DNA of 64,000 bases from Idiomarinaceae bacterium. GTDB lineage: Bacteria; Pseudomonadota; Gammaproteobacteria; Enterobacterales; Alteromonadaceae. Numbering within the stretch: position 1 is the stretch's first letter; the number at the start of each line of letters is the position of its first letter. Under the pieces are notes generated by a model, which was not told the origin of the DNA, did no database searches, and worked only from the letters and a program-made list of their open reading frames with translations. This document shows, piece after piece, positions 8,871 through 18,771 of this stretch. Where the stretch lies: assembly GCA_002685255.1 (NCBI GenBank), contig NYWU01000038.1, positions 1-64,000 on the forward strand, given 5' to 3'. The translations under genes and the position numbers were made by a program.

Positions 8871-10721
8871 ATGTCGATTAAGCAGAAGTTATACTTACTC
8901 GGTACAGGCGTTATTGTTGCCTTGCTGGTGTTAATGGGGATTTTTCTTTTCTCACAAGCTCAGATCGCATCGATAAACAAGGCCGATCAGCAACAATCAC
9001 GACTCAGTCGCCTGATCAGTGAACTACGCATAGCCGAGAAAAACTTCTTACTCGACAGTGACCTCAAGTACAGTCAGTCAGCTCAGCAGCAAATTGCGCG
9101 TATTGATAGTACCTCAAAAGAACTGAAACAAACCGTCACTTACCCTGAAGTGTTAACATTACTTGATCGCATCGACGATGCCGTTAGCGTTTATCAACAG
9201 CGTTTTATTGCGCTTGAGCAAGCGATGGTAGATCGCGGGCTCACAAGGAAACTGGGTGCCTACGGGGCACTTCGCGATGCGACACACCAACTTGAGGCGG
9301 TGCTTGATCAGCGTAACGATAACGCCACCTTAGTGACTTTACTGCAACTTAGGCGCGCAGAAAAAGACTTTATGCTGCGCTGGGAAGATGGTTACGTCGA
9401 TAAGGTCGCACGTATTGCTGACCAACTTAGCAGCCAATTGGCGGGTTCCGCGAGTGACCAAAGTAAAGTCAAAGGGTACTTAGTTGAATTTAACCGTTTC
9501 GCTGCACTTTCAAAAACCATCGGTTACACGCTCACGGATGGGCTCAAAGGCGAGCTCAGAACACAAGGAAGTGAGCTGAATGACACACTTAGTAACCTAA
9601 GCAACGTGCTCAATGAACAGCTCGCCGAACAACAAGCTCAAGCCACTTGGCTACCGATTATCATGACCTTACTAGTTATCGCGCTCATGATTGTGATGCT
9701 CTACTGGGTAACACGCTCGATCAACAAGCCATTACAGACGCTCAAAGCTCAGCTGAGTCAAATCCAAGAGAACAATGACTTGTCACTGCAGCTGGATAAA
9801 CATCAAAACGATGAGTTTGGTGCAGCGGTTGATCACGTCAATCAACTACTCGCTTATTTTAGAAGCGTGATAGACAACATTCGAAAAACCAGTGTGAGCG
9901 TGGGCGACTTATCTCAACAACTATCCGGTACCGTGTCACATTCTTCTCGTAAAACCGAGCAACAAAATGCGGAAATCGAACAGGTGGCCGCGGCGGTTGA
10001 TGAGGTGGGCTCAACGGCACATACCATTGCCGAAGACGCCGAGGGTACAGCGCAACAAGTCGACGAAATTGCTCAACAGGCCTCAACGGGTCGCAGCGTC
10101 ATCAACTCCGCCGTTGAGAAAGTCAACTTCCTTGCCGAACGGTTGGCAAATAGCAACCAACATGCCTCTGAACTTGCCAAACGCAGTCAAGGCATCAGCG
10201 ATATTGTTGCCGTTATTAATGGTATCGCCGAGCAAACTAACCTACTCGCGCTAAACGCAGCGATTGAGGCCGCCCGTGCGGGCGAGCAAGGACGTGGATT
10301 TGCCGTTGTTGCAGACGAGGTACGTAATTTAGCGCAGCGTACGCAAAAATCTATCAATGAAATTGAGCAAATTGCGACACAACTTTCAGAGCAAACAACG
10401 GTTATCGTACAGTCATTGGAAGAGTGCAATGAGCTAGGTGATGAAAGCCGACAAGAAGCAGCGCGTTCTGGCGACCTATTTACTGAAATTAATGAGCAGT
10501 TAATTAAAGTAAATGACCGTTCAGCCTCTATTGCCACTGCTGTTGAGCAACAGTCGAAGGTCGTTGATGACACCTCGCAAAATGTCGTGCGAATTAAAGA
10601 CGCAACCAATGACATTTTAGCGGATGCACGCACCAATGCGGAGACAGCCGAGCAACTAAGCCGATTCGCGCGCGAGTTAGGCGATTCCGTTGCACAATTT
10701 AAATGCGATTCGGGTCGCTAG
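8871..10721 (+). CDS. Methyl-accepting chemotaxis protein with large helical periplasmic domain
   Basis: A 616-aa transmembrane chemoreceptor. TM1 lies at about residues 7-28, followed by a long all-helical periplasmic region (about 30-255) resembling a helical bimodular (HBM) sensor, then TM2 at about 258-282, a HAMP linker and a cytoplasmic coiled coil. The signalling tip reads [19 protein letters not shown] followed by [14 protein letters not shown], the MCP hallmark. HBM receptors often bind organic acids or aromatic compounds; the ligand here is unknown. No CheW-binding pentapeptide is seen at the C-terminus. No che genes are adjacent. Confidence 0.9.
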   Translation: MSIKQKLYLLGTGVIVALLVLMGIFLFSQAQIASINKADQQQSRLSRLISELRIAEKNFLLDSDLKYSQSAQQQIARIDSTSKELKQTVTYPEVLTLLDRIDDAVSVYQQRFIALEQAMVDRGLTRKLGAYGALRDATHQLEAVLDQRNDNATLVTLLQLRRAEKDFMLRWEDGYVDKVARIADQLSSQLAGSASDQSKVKGYLVEFNRFAALSKTIGYTLTDGLKGELRTQGSELNDTLSNLSNVLNEQLAEQQAQATWLPIIMTLLVIALMIVMLYWVTRSINKPLQTLKAQLSQIQENNDLSLQLDKHQNDEFGAAVDHVNQLLAYFRSVIDNIRKTSVSVGDLSQQLSGTVSHSSRKTEQQNAEIEQVAAAVDEVGSTAHTIAEDAEGTAQQVDEIAQQASTGRSVINSAVEKVNFLAERLANSNQHASELAKRSQGISDIVAVINGIAEQTNLLALNAAIEAARAGEQGRGFAVVADEVRNLAQRTQKSINEIEQIATQLSEQTTVIVQSLEECNELGDESRQEAARSGDLFTEINEQLIKVNDRSASIATAVEQQSKVVDDTSQNVVRIKDATNDILADARTNAETAEQLSRFARELGDSVAQFKCDSGR

Positions 10722-10818
10722 GTATTACTCATTTTCCATCAATATAGCCAAATACATTTGATAATTGTTCTTATTAGCAATATCATTCAGGCAATCTTAA
10801 TGAATGATGGAATGCCCT

Positions 10819-11967
10819 ATGACGCAAAGGCAATGGTTTAAAATTCACGGATGGTGTTCGCTCCCCATATGGATCGTATTTTGTTTCGTCTGTATCACAG
10901 GCACCATCGCGGTATTTAGCCACGAGTTAACTTGGCTATTTAACGAAAACGCACGTGCTTTAAACCCCAATGATTTAGCGCCAATCGCTATGTCAGAGCG
11001 CGTCGCTGCGGTTAAAGCCCTGTATCCATCCGCACATATAACAACCGTCATGACGTTCGAGTCTTACCTGACCAACGCGGTGATGTTTTCTGCTGACTCC
11101 GTTCCAGCGGGCATAGCTTACGTCAACCAATACACAGGCCAAGTGCAGGAAGTCAATCAAGGTATTACCTTTATCAACTTCATGCGATCTCTGCACGGCT
11201 GGCTACTATTCCCTTGGCAAAGTAGCTACAGCGTCGGCTACTATCTGGTATCGGCGATGTCCTTTGTGATGATGGGTGCCTTAGTCAGCGGCTTGGTTAT
11301 CTACAAACGTTTTTGGCGCGCCTACACGCAACCTAAGATTCGGGTGAAACAAGGTAAAAAGTCGATCCTTTCAGACCTTCACAAACACGCCGGTGCGTGG
11401 TCTATCTGGTTTATCATGATCATGAGTTTGACGGGTCTGTGGTACTTCACGCAACAAGTACTCTGGCATGCGGATATCGATATCGAGCCTCATGCACCGA
11501 CAGTGAATATCAGTGATGTTCCGCGTGGTGAAGCCCCAGCTGAACCCGCTGTCAGCTTTGATCAAGCCATGCAAATCGCACAAGCACAATTCAGTGACCT
11601 ACAACCCAGTTATGTCATGATGCCAGAGCACAATCGCGATATGTATAAGATTATGGGCGGTGGAGACTTCATTTTTTATGATCAGTATTCCTACCGCTTA
11701 GCCATCAACCCATGGACAGGTGAAGTTGCACAGGCTGACTCTCCCGCCAATATGTCACCATTGCAAACCGTCATGCATGTCGTTGATCCATTGCACTATG
11801 GCACTATCGGCGGTATCTGGACCAAAGCGATTTGGTTTGTTTTCGGTCTCATTTTGTCAGCGATGTCGATCACAGGGTTTATGATTTGGAGCTCAAAAAT
11901 AGTACAGGCAGCGCGCGCTAAAAAAGCGGCTAAGCGTGAACAAAAGCTGTCAGAGCAAGGAGCATGA
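10819..11967 (+). CDS. PepSY-associated transmembrane protein
   Basis: About 382 aa, starting at MTQRQWFKIHGW; the track's start 15 nt upstream lacks a better ribosome-binding site. It has four membrane helices: one near the N-terminus (WCSLPIWIVFCFVCITGTI), a pair in the middle (around residues 140-230) and one near the C-terminus. Periplasmic PepSY-like segments lie between them. Conserved His residues in helices (KIHGW, HGWLLFPW, HKHAGAW) fit the PepSY_TM family, some members of which are thought to be ferric or flavin-linked reductases. It sits 1 nt before a small membrane-anchored protein and they are probably co-transcribed. The function is inferred only at family level. Confidence 0.82.
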   Translation: MTQRQWFKIHGWCSLPIWIVFCFVCITGTIAVFSHELTWLFNENARALNPNDLAPIAMSERVAAVKALYPSAHITTVMTFESYLTNAVMFSADSVPAGIAYVNQYTGQVQEVNQGITFINFMRSLHGWLLFPWQSSYSVGYYLVSAMSFVMMGALVSGLVIYKRFWRAYTQPKIRVKQGKKSILSDLHKHAGAWSIWFIMIMSLTGLWYFTQQVLWHADIDIEPHAPTVNISDVPRGEAPAEPAVSFDQAMQIAQAQFSDLQPSYVMMPEHNRDMYKIMGGGDFIFYDQYSYRLAINPWTGEVAQADSPANMSPLQTVMHVVDPLHYGTIGGIWTKAIWFVFGLILSAMSITGFMIWSSKIVQAARAKKAAKREQKLSEQGA

Positions 11968-11968
11968 T

Positions 11969-12445
11969 ATGGCACGTTTGAAGAATACATTTTGGCATCG
12001 TAACAAATTCAAGTTATCGGGTCTGATACTCATACTGCCCATCTATTTTCTGTACGAGTCGTTGCAACCACCGGAATTTCCCGAGGTATGGGAATCAAAA
12101 CCTGTGGGGCAGCTTGAGCTGGCATTGCAGCCAATGAACAATGAACCGCCCTACGCGCACCATGAAGATTGGGTTAAAGATTTCTCAGTTTGGGTCAATG
12201 ATGGCGCTATCAAAAATATCCGCCAAGCCTATATCAATATCGGCCCGCGCCCATTGCCATTGAACCAATTGGAACAAGACGATGTGGGTATTCTACACGG
12301 CAGTGATAGTTTGCAACATGTACACGCCATCGCACCCCAAAAATATTCACCGTCTGATCAGGTGTGGCTGACGTTGCAGAACTGGGATGGTAGTCAACAT
12401 GTTCAATCGTGGTCGTTACCGCCGCAATGGGTTCCCGCGAGTTAA
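11969..12445 (+). CDS. Membrane-anchored hypothetical protein linked to PepSY gene
   Basis: About 158 aa. I start it at ATG 11969 (MARLKNTFWH), which has AAGGAG 7 nt upstream; the track start at 11936 lies inside the previous gene. One N-terminal membrane helix (LSGLILILPIYFLYESL) anchors a small periplasmic domain with no Cys. The protein lies directly after the PepSY_TM gene and is likely its partner. I do not recognise a named family. Confidence 0.7.
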   Translation: MARLKNTFWHRNKFKLSGLILILPIYFLYESLQPPEFPEVWESKPVGQLELALQPMNNEPPYAHHEDWVKDFSVWVNDGAIKNIRQAYINIGPRPLPLNQLEQDDVGILHGSDSLQHVHAIAPQKYSPSDQVWLTLQNWDGSQHVQSWSLPPQWVPAS

Positions 12446-12517
12446 TGTAAATTACACTAGCCAATTTCCGTACTTTTGATTACTCTGCCACTATAACTCG
12501 TTGATGGAGTCATCCAT

Positions 12518-13870
12518 TTGCGCATTGATCGTGTATTTCGAAAGCTTGCAAACACGCTACCCTTCATGATGGCGTTCATCGATACTGAACGCCGCTATCA
12601 GTTCGTTAACGAGCGCTATGAACAGTTCTTTGACGTCAAGCTCGACGAGCTTAAAGGCAAGTTGGTCGCCGAAGTGCTCGGTGAGCAATCTTACAAGCGT
12701 ATCTCTAAAATCCATTCCAAAGTGCTCGCGGGTGAAGACGTTTCACTGCGGGAAAAAGTGACGCTCCGTAATGGGCGTGTATTACAGCTTGAAATTAAGT
12801 ATGTCCCAAACCAAAACCAACGTACGGGGCAAATTAACGGATTTTTCGCCATTATTAACGACGTCACTCATTACGCATCGGCATCCGAAGTATTACGCGC
12901 CGTCCATGATGTGATGAACCGACAATCAATGGGATTATCCACCGATCGCATTACCAAACTGCTCAAACTCGGCTGTGAATACTTAAATACCGATATCGGT
13001 ATTGTAAGCCGAGTGGTTGATAATGAGTATACTGTTAAATACGCGTGGTCCACCGGTGATCCTATTCCCCCCGGGACACAGTTTGAACTCGGTAATACGT
13101 ACTGCTCGGTCACTTTGGCGGCGAGTGATGTGATTGCTACACGTCACGCCTCAACGAGTAAGGAGTTCAGCGGACACCCGTGCTATGCTGCGTTTAAATT
13201 AGAGACTTATCTCGGTCTGCCAATCCGTATCAACGGGAAAGTATGGGGCACGCTCAATTTTTCTAGTCAAACCTCGCGCGGCGCGCCCTTTACCGATCTC
13301 GATAAAGAGCTCATGGGTCTTCTCTGCTCGGCAATAGAAACGTTGATTATCAACAACTCAAAGACCGATCGCCTCGAGCGCCTCGCCTATACCGACTTTC
13401 TCACAGGGCTCAGTAACCGCTTATTCATTAATGAGTTCTTTGAGCGTTTGGTCTATCAAAATCGTGAACGGTTGAACCAGTACTACTGCGTATTAGTCGA
13501 TATTGACCACTTTAAACAGCTCAACGATCAATTTGGTCACGACGCCGGAGATGCTGTATTGCAAGCGGTCGCGCTTGAGTTCACCGACAGCCTGCGCAAT
13601 GATGATGTATGTGCTCGCGTTGGTGGTGAGGAATTCATGTTACTTATACACGCTGACGACAGAGTCGATATTAAACGCGTAGTTGAGCGCCTCCGCCAAG
13701 ACATAGAAAACTTAAAAATAGAACATGATGACGAAATAATTACCACGACGGTATCTATCGGTGTTACTAAATTGCAAGAGCAAGACAGCTTCAACCTTGC
13801 GTATAAACGAGCCGATAAGGCGCTTTACCAAAGTAAATCGGACGGTCGCAACTGTACGCGTTGGAACTAA
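12518..13870 (+). CDS. PAS-GAF-GGDEF diguanylate cyclase
   Basis: A 450-aa cytoplasmic protein. The N-terminal PAS domain (about 8-120; MMAFIDTERRYQFVNERYEQFF) is followed by a GAF domain (about 130-285) and a GGDEF domain with an intact active-site motif VGGEEF. It is therefore expected to make c-di-GMP from two GTP. The RxxD inhibitory site is not obvious. The start is TTG at 12518 with GGAG 8 nt before it. It is a single-gene unit after the PepSY pair. Confidence 0.88.
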   Translation: MRIDRVFRKLANTLPFMMAFIDTERRYQFVNERYEQFFDVKLDELKGKLVAEVLGEQSYKRISKIHSKVLAGEDVSLREKVTLRNGRVLQLEIKYVPNQNQRTGQINGFFAIINDVTHYASASEVLRAVHDVMNRQSMGLSTDRITKLLKLGCEYLNTDIGIVSRVVDNEYTVKYAWSTGDPIPPGTQFELGNTYCSVTLAASDVIATRHASTSKEFSGHPCYAAFKLETYLGLPIRINGKVWGTLNFSSQTSRGAPFTDLDKELMGLLCSAIETLIINNSKTDRLERLAYTDFLTGLSNRLFINEFFERLVYQNRERLNQYYCVLVDIDHFKQLNDQFGHDAGDAVLQAVALEFTDSLRNDDVCARVGGEEFMLLIHADDRVDIKRVVERLRQDIENLKIEHDDEIITTTVSIGVTKLQEQDSFNLAYKRADKALYQSKSDGRNCTRWN

Positions 13871-13972
13871 CCTTAAATTTTTCTTAAAAGCGGTGATCTA
13901 AAGTCAGCACCTGAGACTAAATTACTACTCAATCGTTCTTAAAAATCGTAAGTTCAACAAGCTTTTTTAAAG

Positions 13973-13995
13973 TTGTTCAAAAAAAAGTCGAACAA
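13973..13995. promoter_or_regulatory. Inverted repeat TTGTTC-N11-GAACAA upstream of AMP-ligase gene
   Basis: A perfect 6-bp dyad (TTGTTC, 11 nt, GAACAA) lies about 30 bp before the AMP-ligase start, within a 150-bp AT-rich intergenic region. Its spacing and position fit an operator, but no regulator can be assigned. Confidence 0.3.
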
Positions 13996-14024
13996 TAAGA
14001 AGCTCTCTAATTGAGTATGACAAC

Positions 14025-15275
14025 ATGGCAAAACTAACCTCTCGCTCTATCGTGGATATTCTCGGTGCCATTATCGCCGATGAACTTGGACGTATGCGCA
14101 TGGGCGATGAACAGCTCTGGAAAGGTCGCCAGTGGCAACCCAACACCCAAATAGTCTTTGCCAGCAAAGCAACCGATGATGCACAGGAAGTCATCGTCGA
14201 TTCGTTCGAATGGATGTCCATTGCTAGCCGCGTCGTTGAGTTTTTTCAGCTCGACAGCAGTGGATTAGAAGATTACCTGTTACGTTTCTCAACGTTACAA
14301 CAATGGGCAGAGGTAATAGAAACGAGTCGTGAAGATCATCAACTCGATATCACCTTTTGCTCATCGGGTTCGGTCGCACAGGTGTCACATCACCGCCATG
14401 ATTGGATGGCGTTGCTCGCCGAAGCGCAATTTTTCATCGATTTTATTAAGCGTCATGATGTCGAAGTTCAGCGCGTCGTTAGTTTTGTACCACCGCACCA
14501 TATCTACGGTTTTATCTTTTCAGTACTCATACCCGAACTCCTCGACATACCGGTCGTAAGAGGCCACAAGGCGTTTTCAATGACCCAAGCACAGCAACTT
14601 AAAAACAATGACCTGCTGATTGGGTTTCCCGCCGCTTTTGAACAGTTTGTACAGATGGAAACGGCCTTTCCTCAAGCCGCCAATGCCATCTGCTCAACGG
14701 GGCCCTGCGCACCTGCAGTACTGAACGCACTGACTCGTAATGGACTCAACAGTGTATTCGAGATCTATGGTAGTACCGAGACCGCAGGTGTTGGTATTCG
14801 CAATGATCCTAATCAGCCTTACCAACTTGTGCCGCGTTGGATCAAGCAAGGCACACAACAACTAATGGATAATCTATCGCGCGAACTCATTGACTTACCT
14901 GATAGCATCCAATGGCATGGTCCCGGTTTATTTGAGCCGCTAAAACGCAATGACGATACACTTTCAATCTGCGGTAAATCAGTCCATCCAGACACTATCG
15001 CTGAGGTAATCCGCCAACATCCCAATATCAGTGATGCACGCGTGCGCCTTAATCATGCTCATGAGAGCCACTCCCTCAAAGCACTGCTGATAGCCGACCC
15101 AGAACAACGCTCAGGTCAGTCAGAAACGTTGATCGCACAAGTGCGTACGTGGCTTGCCGATAAGCTTGAACCGCATGAGCTACCTAAACGTTTCGCTGTG
15201 CGTGACTCCATTCCAACCAACGAGCTCGGTAAGGAAATCGATTGGGACTCACAGCCTGATTTAATGCGCCGTTAA
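14025..15275 (+). CDS. AMP-dependent synthetase/ligase-like protein
   Basis: A 416-aa ANL-superfamily adenylation protein, shorter than a full acyl-CoA synthetase (about 500-550 aa). The P-loop-like motif is TFCSSGSVAQVSHH; SSGSV replaces the usual SGTTG. Further on are FEIYGSTETAG (A5 motif) and WHGPGLFEPL. The C-terminal small domain ends with the catalytic-lysine region TNELGKEIDW. This shape resembles the free-standing AMP ligases of aryl-polyene/xanthomonadin clusters, but no ketosynthase or ACP gene is nearby, so the substrate is unknown. Its stop overlaps the stop of the convergent LysR gene by 4 nt. Confidence 0.75.
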   Translation: MAKLTSRSIVDILGAIIADELGRMRMGDEQLWKGRQWQPNTQIVFASKATDDAQEVIVDSFEWMSIASRVVEFFQLDSSGLEDYLLRFSTLQQWAEVIETSREDHQLDITFCSSGSVAQVSHHRHDWMALLAEAQFFIDFIKRHDVEVQRVVSFVPPHHIYGFIFSVLIPELLDIPVVRGHKAFSMTQAQQLKNNDLLIGFPAAFEQFVQMETAFPQAANAICSTGPCAPAVLNALTRNGLNSVFEIYGSTETAGVGIRNDPNQPYQLVPRWIKQGTQQLMDNLSRELIDLPDSIQWHGPGLFEPLKRNDDTLSICGKSVHPDTIAEVIRQHPNISDARVRLNHAHESHSLKALLIADPEQRSGQSETLIAQVRTWLADKLEPHELPKRFAVRDSIPTNELGKEIDWDSQPDLMRR

Positions 15276-16183
15276 TAGGCACTGATGGCTTGTTGCGACT
15301 GACACAGCTCGACAAGCCAGTCCCTCAAAACTTGAATAGAACTGCGATTGGAAAGCGTGCTCGGCACCACAAAATAAAAGCTATCGCCCGTTTTAAGTCC
15401 ATGCATAGGTAACCTGACTAACTCTTGCTCACGCTCCCGCTGCGTCGTCATAAACTCATTCAATAGCGCGATACCGTGGCTATGTTTAGCAGCTTCAGCG
15501 GCCAATAATAAATGACTAAAATGATGCACCTTGGCACTGCTAGGTAAGCGCTTCCCGCCTTGTTTAAACCACATTTTCCAATCATAGCCAGGCGTTGCAT
15601 GGGCAAACGTATAAGTGGCTGAGAGTAATGGAAAGGCGAGTAAAGCACTTGGATCGCGCAGTTCGTCTAGCCGCGACCGAATGTCGTAAGAGCAATACGG
15701 ATATAAATATTCGTCGTACAAATGGGTCACTTCAAAACCGCTCTTAGGCGGTTGTGTCGTTATAAAGCAATCCGCTAACGCGCGTTCGAAGCCACCGTCT
15801 TCGGTAAGCATGGTGAGTGTTAAATCAACATTTGGGTAGCGTTGCCGGAAACGATCAACCGCTGGGATTAACCACTTCACCGCCAATGAACCATAAGAAG
15901 CAAGACGCACGAACCCTGCATCGCCGTGCTGCAGTTGCGAAAACTCACGCTCTATTTGCGCGAGCGGCTCCTCGATATTTTGGTAAAAGGCTTCTCCCGC
16001 TGCGGTGAGCAACAACTGCCGCCCTTTACGAATAAACAAAGCTTGCCCTAACCGCTCCTCTAACAGTTTAATTTGGTGACTCACCGCGCTTTGCGATACG
16101 AATAACTCCTCAGCGGCTTTAGAAAAGCTGCCTCGGCGGGCTACCATGGCGAAATAATGGATCGATCTAAACGGTACACTCAT
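15272..16183 (-). CDS. LysR-family transcriptional regulator (GcvA-like)
   Basis: A 303-aa LysR protein. The HTH occupies residues 5-63 (YFAMVARRGSFSKAAEELFVSQSAVSHQI) and an effector domain follows. The layout (FRSIHYFAMVARRGSFSKAA) is like the GcvA/AmpR group. It is transcribed away from an EamA transporter gene across a 109-bp AT-rich gap, so the transporter is the likely target. The start ATG at 16183 begins MSVPFRSIHYF. Confidence 0.85.
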   Translation of the reverse strand: MSVPFRSIHYFAMVARRGSFSKAAEELFVSQSAVSHQIKLLEERLGQALFIRKGRQLLLTAAGEAFYQNIEEPLAQIEREFSQLQHGDAGFVRLASYGSLAVKWLIPAVDRFRQRYPNVDLTLTMLTEDGGFERALADCFITTQPPKSGFEVTHLYDEYLYPYCSYDIRSRLDELRDPSALLAFPLLSATYTFAHATPGYDWKMWFKQGGKRLPSSAKVHHFSHLLLAAEAAKHSHGIALLNEFMTTQREREQELVRLPMHGLKTGDSFYFVVPSTLSNRSSIQVLRDWLVELCQSQQAISAY

Positions 16184-16292
16184 ACACTAGCATCTAAATT
16201 ACTCATAGCTACTAGATTTTAATATCATTTTTAATAATATCAAACACACTTTATCCTAACCCCATCTTCAACAACTCATCAGGGGGTTCATC

Positions 16293-17147
16293 ATGGATAA
16301 AGCCTTAATTGCTGCAGTGTTATGGTTGGTGTTAGGCAATAATGTCGCGATTCTATCGGACTCACTGATTAAGATGTTGGACAGCTTCGACGCGCCGTTT
16401 CAATTTGTCTTATTACGGCAAGTCAGTGCAGTACTTATCCTGCTGCCGCTTATTAAACTGCGTGGCGAAAGATTGGCACCCAAAGGTTTGCGTTGGCATG
16501 CAGCGCGTGCTCATATCTGGCTATTCGGCACTGCCTTGATGGTACTGTCACTCACCACTCTGCCGCTTGCTACTGCCAATGCGTTATTTTACGCAGCGCC
16601 CATGCTGACAGTCATCATCGCGCGCATGGCATTTAAAGAGCGCGTTACGTGGCACAGTACCGTCACTGTCGGGCTGGGGATGCTGGGCGTGCTCATTATT
16701 GTGAACCCCACTGAATTTAACCCATTTGCCGTCGCGGCGTTATTGGTAGCGGGTAGCTTGGCCGTTAATAACCTGCTGATCAAAAAGCTGCCGCGCGAAC
16801 ACGGTATTTTACAGACCTTGTTCCTAACCAACCTGCTGGGACTCCCAGTGGGCATTGCGATGGCGATTTGGGAAGGTGCAGCGTTTGAATGGCAACGTCT
16901 ACTGTTTGCCACCGGTTCGACCCTGTTTATTATGATTTATGCTGCTACCTGTATCTACGCTTATCGGGCGGTCGATAGCGCAAAAGTCACCAGCGCCGAA
17001 TATACAGGTCTGATTGGCGCCGTTGCGATTGGTATGGTGTTTTTTGCTGAACAGCCAGGGCTTAACTTCTATATCGGCTCAGCGATGATTGTTGCGCCAC
17101 TGATATGGCAAAGCTGGGCGTTACAGAAAAAACCAGCGACTTCTTAA
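16293..17147 (+). CDS. EamA/DMT-family membrane transporter
   Basis: A 284-aa protein of ten predicted membrane helices made of two EamA repeats (about 5-135 and 145-275), the usual size of drug/metabolite exporters. ATG at 16293 follows a strong GGGGG ribosome-binding site. It probably exports a metabolite or amino acid. Its divergent LysR neighbour is its likely regulator. The stop codon lies in the loop of a hairpin that terminates the convergent gene. Confidence 0.85.
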   Translation: MDKALIAAVLWLVLGNNVAILSDSLIKMLDSFDAPFQFVLLRQVSAVLILLPLIKLRGERLAPKGLRWHAARAHIWLFGTALMVLSLTTLPLATANALFYAAPMLTVIIARMAFKERVTWHSTVTVGLGMLGVLIIVNPTEFNPFAVAALLVAGSLAVNNLLIKKLPREHGILQTLFLTNLLGLPVGIAMAIWEGAAFEWQRLLFATGSTLFIMIYAATCIYAYRAVDSAKVTSAEYTGLIGAVAIGMVFFAEQPGLNFYIGSAMIVAPLIWQSWALQKKPATS

Positions 17148-17159
17148 CCGAAGTCGCTG
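17126..17159 (-). terminator. Rho-independent terminator of the beta-hydroxyacid dehydrogenase gene
   Basis: A perfect 10-bp stem (CAGCGACTTC / GAAGTCGCTG) with loop TTAACC lies between the convergent genes. On the minus strand the hairpin is followed by GGTTTTTTCTG, a T-run suited to intrinsic termination of the leftward gene. On the plus strand there is no T-run, although the stem could still stall the EamA transcript. Confidence 0.75.
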
Positions 17160-17168
17160 CTACAGCTG

Positions 17169-18023
17169 CTATTCATACAGCTTGGCGACCACCGTCATGT
17201 TCCATTCGCCCAATTGTTGCTCTTGCGCCTCATTAAACACCGTGCGTGCTGCTGAGGTCATTGGCGCGACTTGGTCGGCTGCTTGCAAACAATAGCCCAG
17301 ATCTTTTTCAATCAAATCAACCGGAAACTGAGGATCATACGCTTCGCTTACCATGGATTTGCGCACGATACCTGCGGTCTTGCTCCATACCGGTGTCGTC
17401 GATACCGCCTCGAGGATCGCATCCGGGTCTTGCCCTTGTCGCTTGAGCATGCCAATCAACTCTGCAATCGTCGTTACTTGAATACCCATTAAGGTGTTAG
17501 TCACTAATTTGGCAAGTGCGCCGGAGCCCATCTCTCCGGTGTGATTGACTTTTTTTCCCATCAGCGATAAGACAGGTTCGGCGCGTTTTACCAAATGGGC
17601 ATCACCGCCCACTAAATAGACTAACTCTGCATTCTGTGCTTGCGGACGCGAGCCTGATACGGGCGCCTCAATCAATTGTTTACCGCGTTGTTGAGCCTGC
17701 TGTGCCAGCTCTTTTACCCAGTCCACTGACAAAGTAGAGCTCTCAATCGCAATCGCATCATCGCTCATGCCTTTAAAAGCGCCGGTTTGCTCATCCAACC
17801 AAACCGCTGCAGAGGCATCATCATCACGCACCATCGCAATCACGAGTTCGGCGCCTTGTGCTGCCTCAGCCGGCGTATCAGCCCATTGAGCGCCTTGTTC
17901 AAGCAACGGCTTAGCTCGGGATTCAGTGCGATTCCAAACCGTCAAAGAATGTCCTGCATCAATGAGATGCTGCGCCATGCGAATACCCATCGCCCCTAAG
18001 CCTAAAAATGCAATCTGTGTCAT
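17169..18023 (-). CDS. NAD(P)-dependent beta-hydroxyacid dehydrogenase (HIBADH/GarR family)
   Basis: A 284-aa two-domain dehydrogenase. The Rossmann fingerprint at the N-terminus is FLGLGAMGIRMAQHL, and an all-helical C-terminal domain follows with the substrate-binding APVSGSRPQAQNAEL and the catalytic-Lys region GALAKLVTNTL (Lys near residue 171). This family oxidises 3-hydroxyisobutyrate, tartronate semialdehyde or related acids, or reduces short aldehydes. The substrate cannot be read from sequence. It is a single gene with its own terminator. Confidence 0.85.
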   Translation of the reverse strand: MTQIAFLGLGAMGIRMAQHLIDAGHSLTVWNRTESRAKPLLEQGAQWADTPAEAAQGAELVIAMVRDDDASAAVWLDEQTGAFKGMSDDAIAIESSTLSVDWVKELAQQAQQRGKQLIEAPVSGSRPQAQNAELVYLVGGDAHLVKRAEPVLSLMGKKVNHTGEMGSGALAKLVTNTLMGIQVTTIAELIGMLKRQGQDPDAILEAVSTTPVWSKTAGIVRKSMVSEAYDPQFPVDLIEKDLGYCLQAADQVAPMTSAARTVFNEAQEQQLGEWNMTVVAKLYE

Positions 18024-18141
18024 ATTTACACCTTAATATTTGCCAAAACGAGCTAAGTAGTGTCAGTGTACTACGTATAACGAACGATTTTGATTAGCCA
18101 TTAGTATCGAATGGTCTACAAATTAAGGAAGCCACCCAATT

Positions 18142-18771
18142 ATGAAACGTATTTTCCAATTCCTCCTCAAAGGGTTAGCCATTTTGCTACCGATTATTGT
18201 CACCATCATGTTGGCGCGTTGGTTGCTCGTCACAGTGGAGACATGGTTGAGTCCGATTTGGAAAGCCTTGTTAGGCGAGAGCTATTACTTTCCGGGGCTC
18301 GCGTTCGCTAGCTTTCTATTACTTGCAGTACTCATTGGCTTTACCTCGCAATGGTCATTTTTGCAGTCCATTTGGCAATTACCAGGTAAGTTGATGAACA
18401 AATTGCCCCTGCTACGCAACCTATACGGCACCATTAACGATATATTCGATATGATGCAGGGCAAAGACTTTGCCGATGAGTCCGTCGTGCTAGTGACTAT
18501 GCCGGGCAGTAAAATGCAACTGATCGGTATCGTCACCAAACGCAGTGATAAAAAAGCAAAAGACAAAAACGATAAGTTAGTGAATATCATGCCAGACGAC
18601 CATGTCGCCGTATTCCTGCCAATGGCCTACAACGTGGGTGGTTACATGATTATGGTGCCAAAAGACTGCGTTCAATCGATCGATATGAAGCCGGCTGATG
18701 CTCTGCAATTGACAATCAGCGCAGGACTTGGCAAGAGCCAAGGCAACTTCAAATCAGATGACAACGACTAA
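18142..18771 (+). CDS. DUF502 family inner-membrane protein
   Basis: A 209-aa protein with two N-terminal membrane helices (about 5-30 and 52-75) and a C-terminal soluble domain containing VAVFLPMAYNVGGYMIMVPKD, the hallmark of DUF502. AAGGA lies 12 nt before the ATG. The function of DUF502 is unknown. The gene ends convergently with, and overlaps by 4 nt, a diguanylate cyclase gene. Confidence 0.85.
   Translation: MKRIFQFLLKGLAILLPIIVTIMLARWLLVTVETWLSPIWKALLGESYYFPGLAFASFLLLAVLIGFTSQWSFLQSIWQLPGKLMNKLPLLRNLYGTINDIFDMMQGKDFADESVVLVTMPGSKMQLIGIVTKRSDKKAKDKNDKLVNIMPDDHVAVFLPMAYNVGGYMIMVPKDCVQSIDMKPADALQLTISAGLGKSQGNFKSDDND

Noticed and set aside
10187-10636. 149-aa minus-strand ORF in the chemoreceptor gene
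   Set aside because: It is a shadow of the highly conserved MCP signalling domain.
14025-16183. Aryl-polyene biosynthetic cluster
   Set aside because: Only an AMP-ligase-like gene is present; no ketosynthase, ACP, dehydratase or acyltransferase follows.
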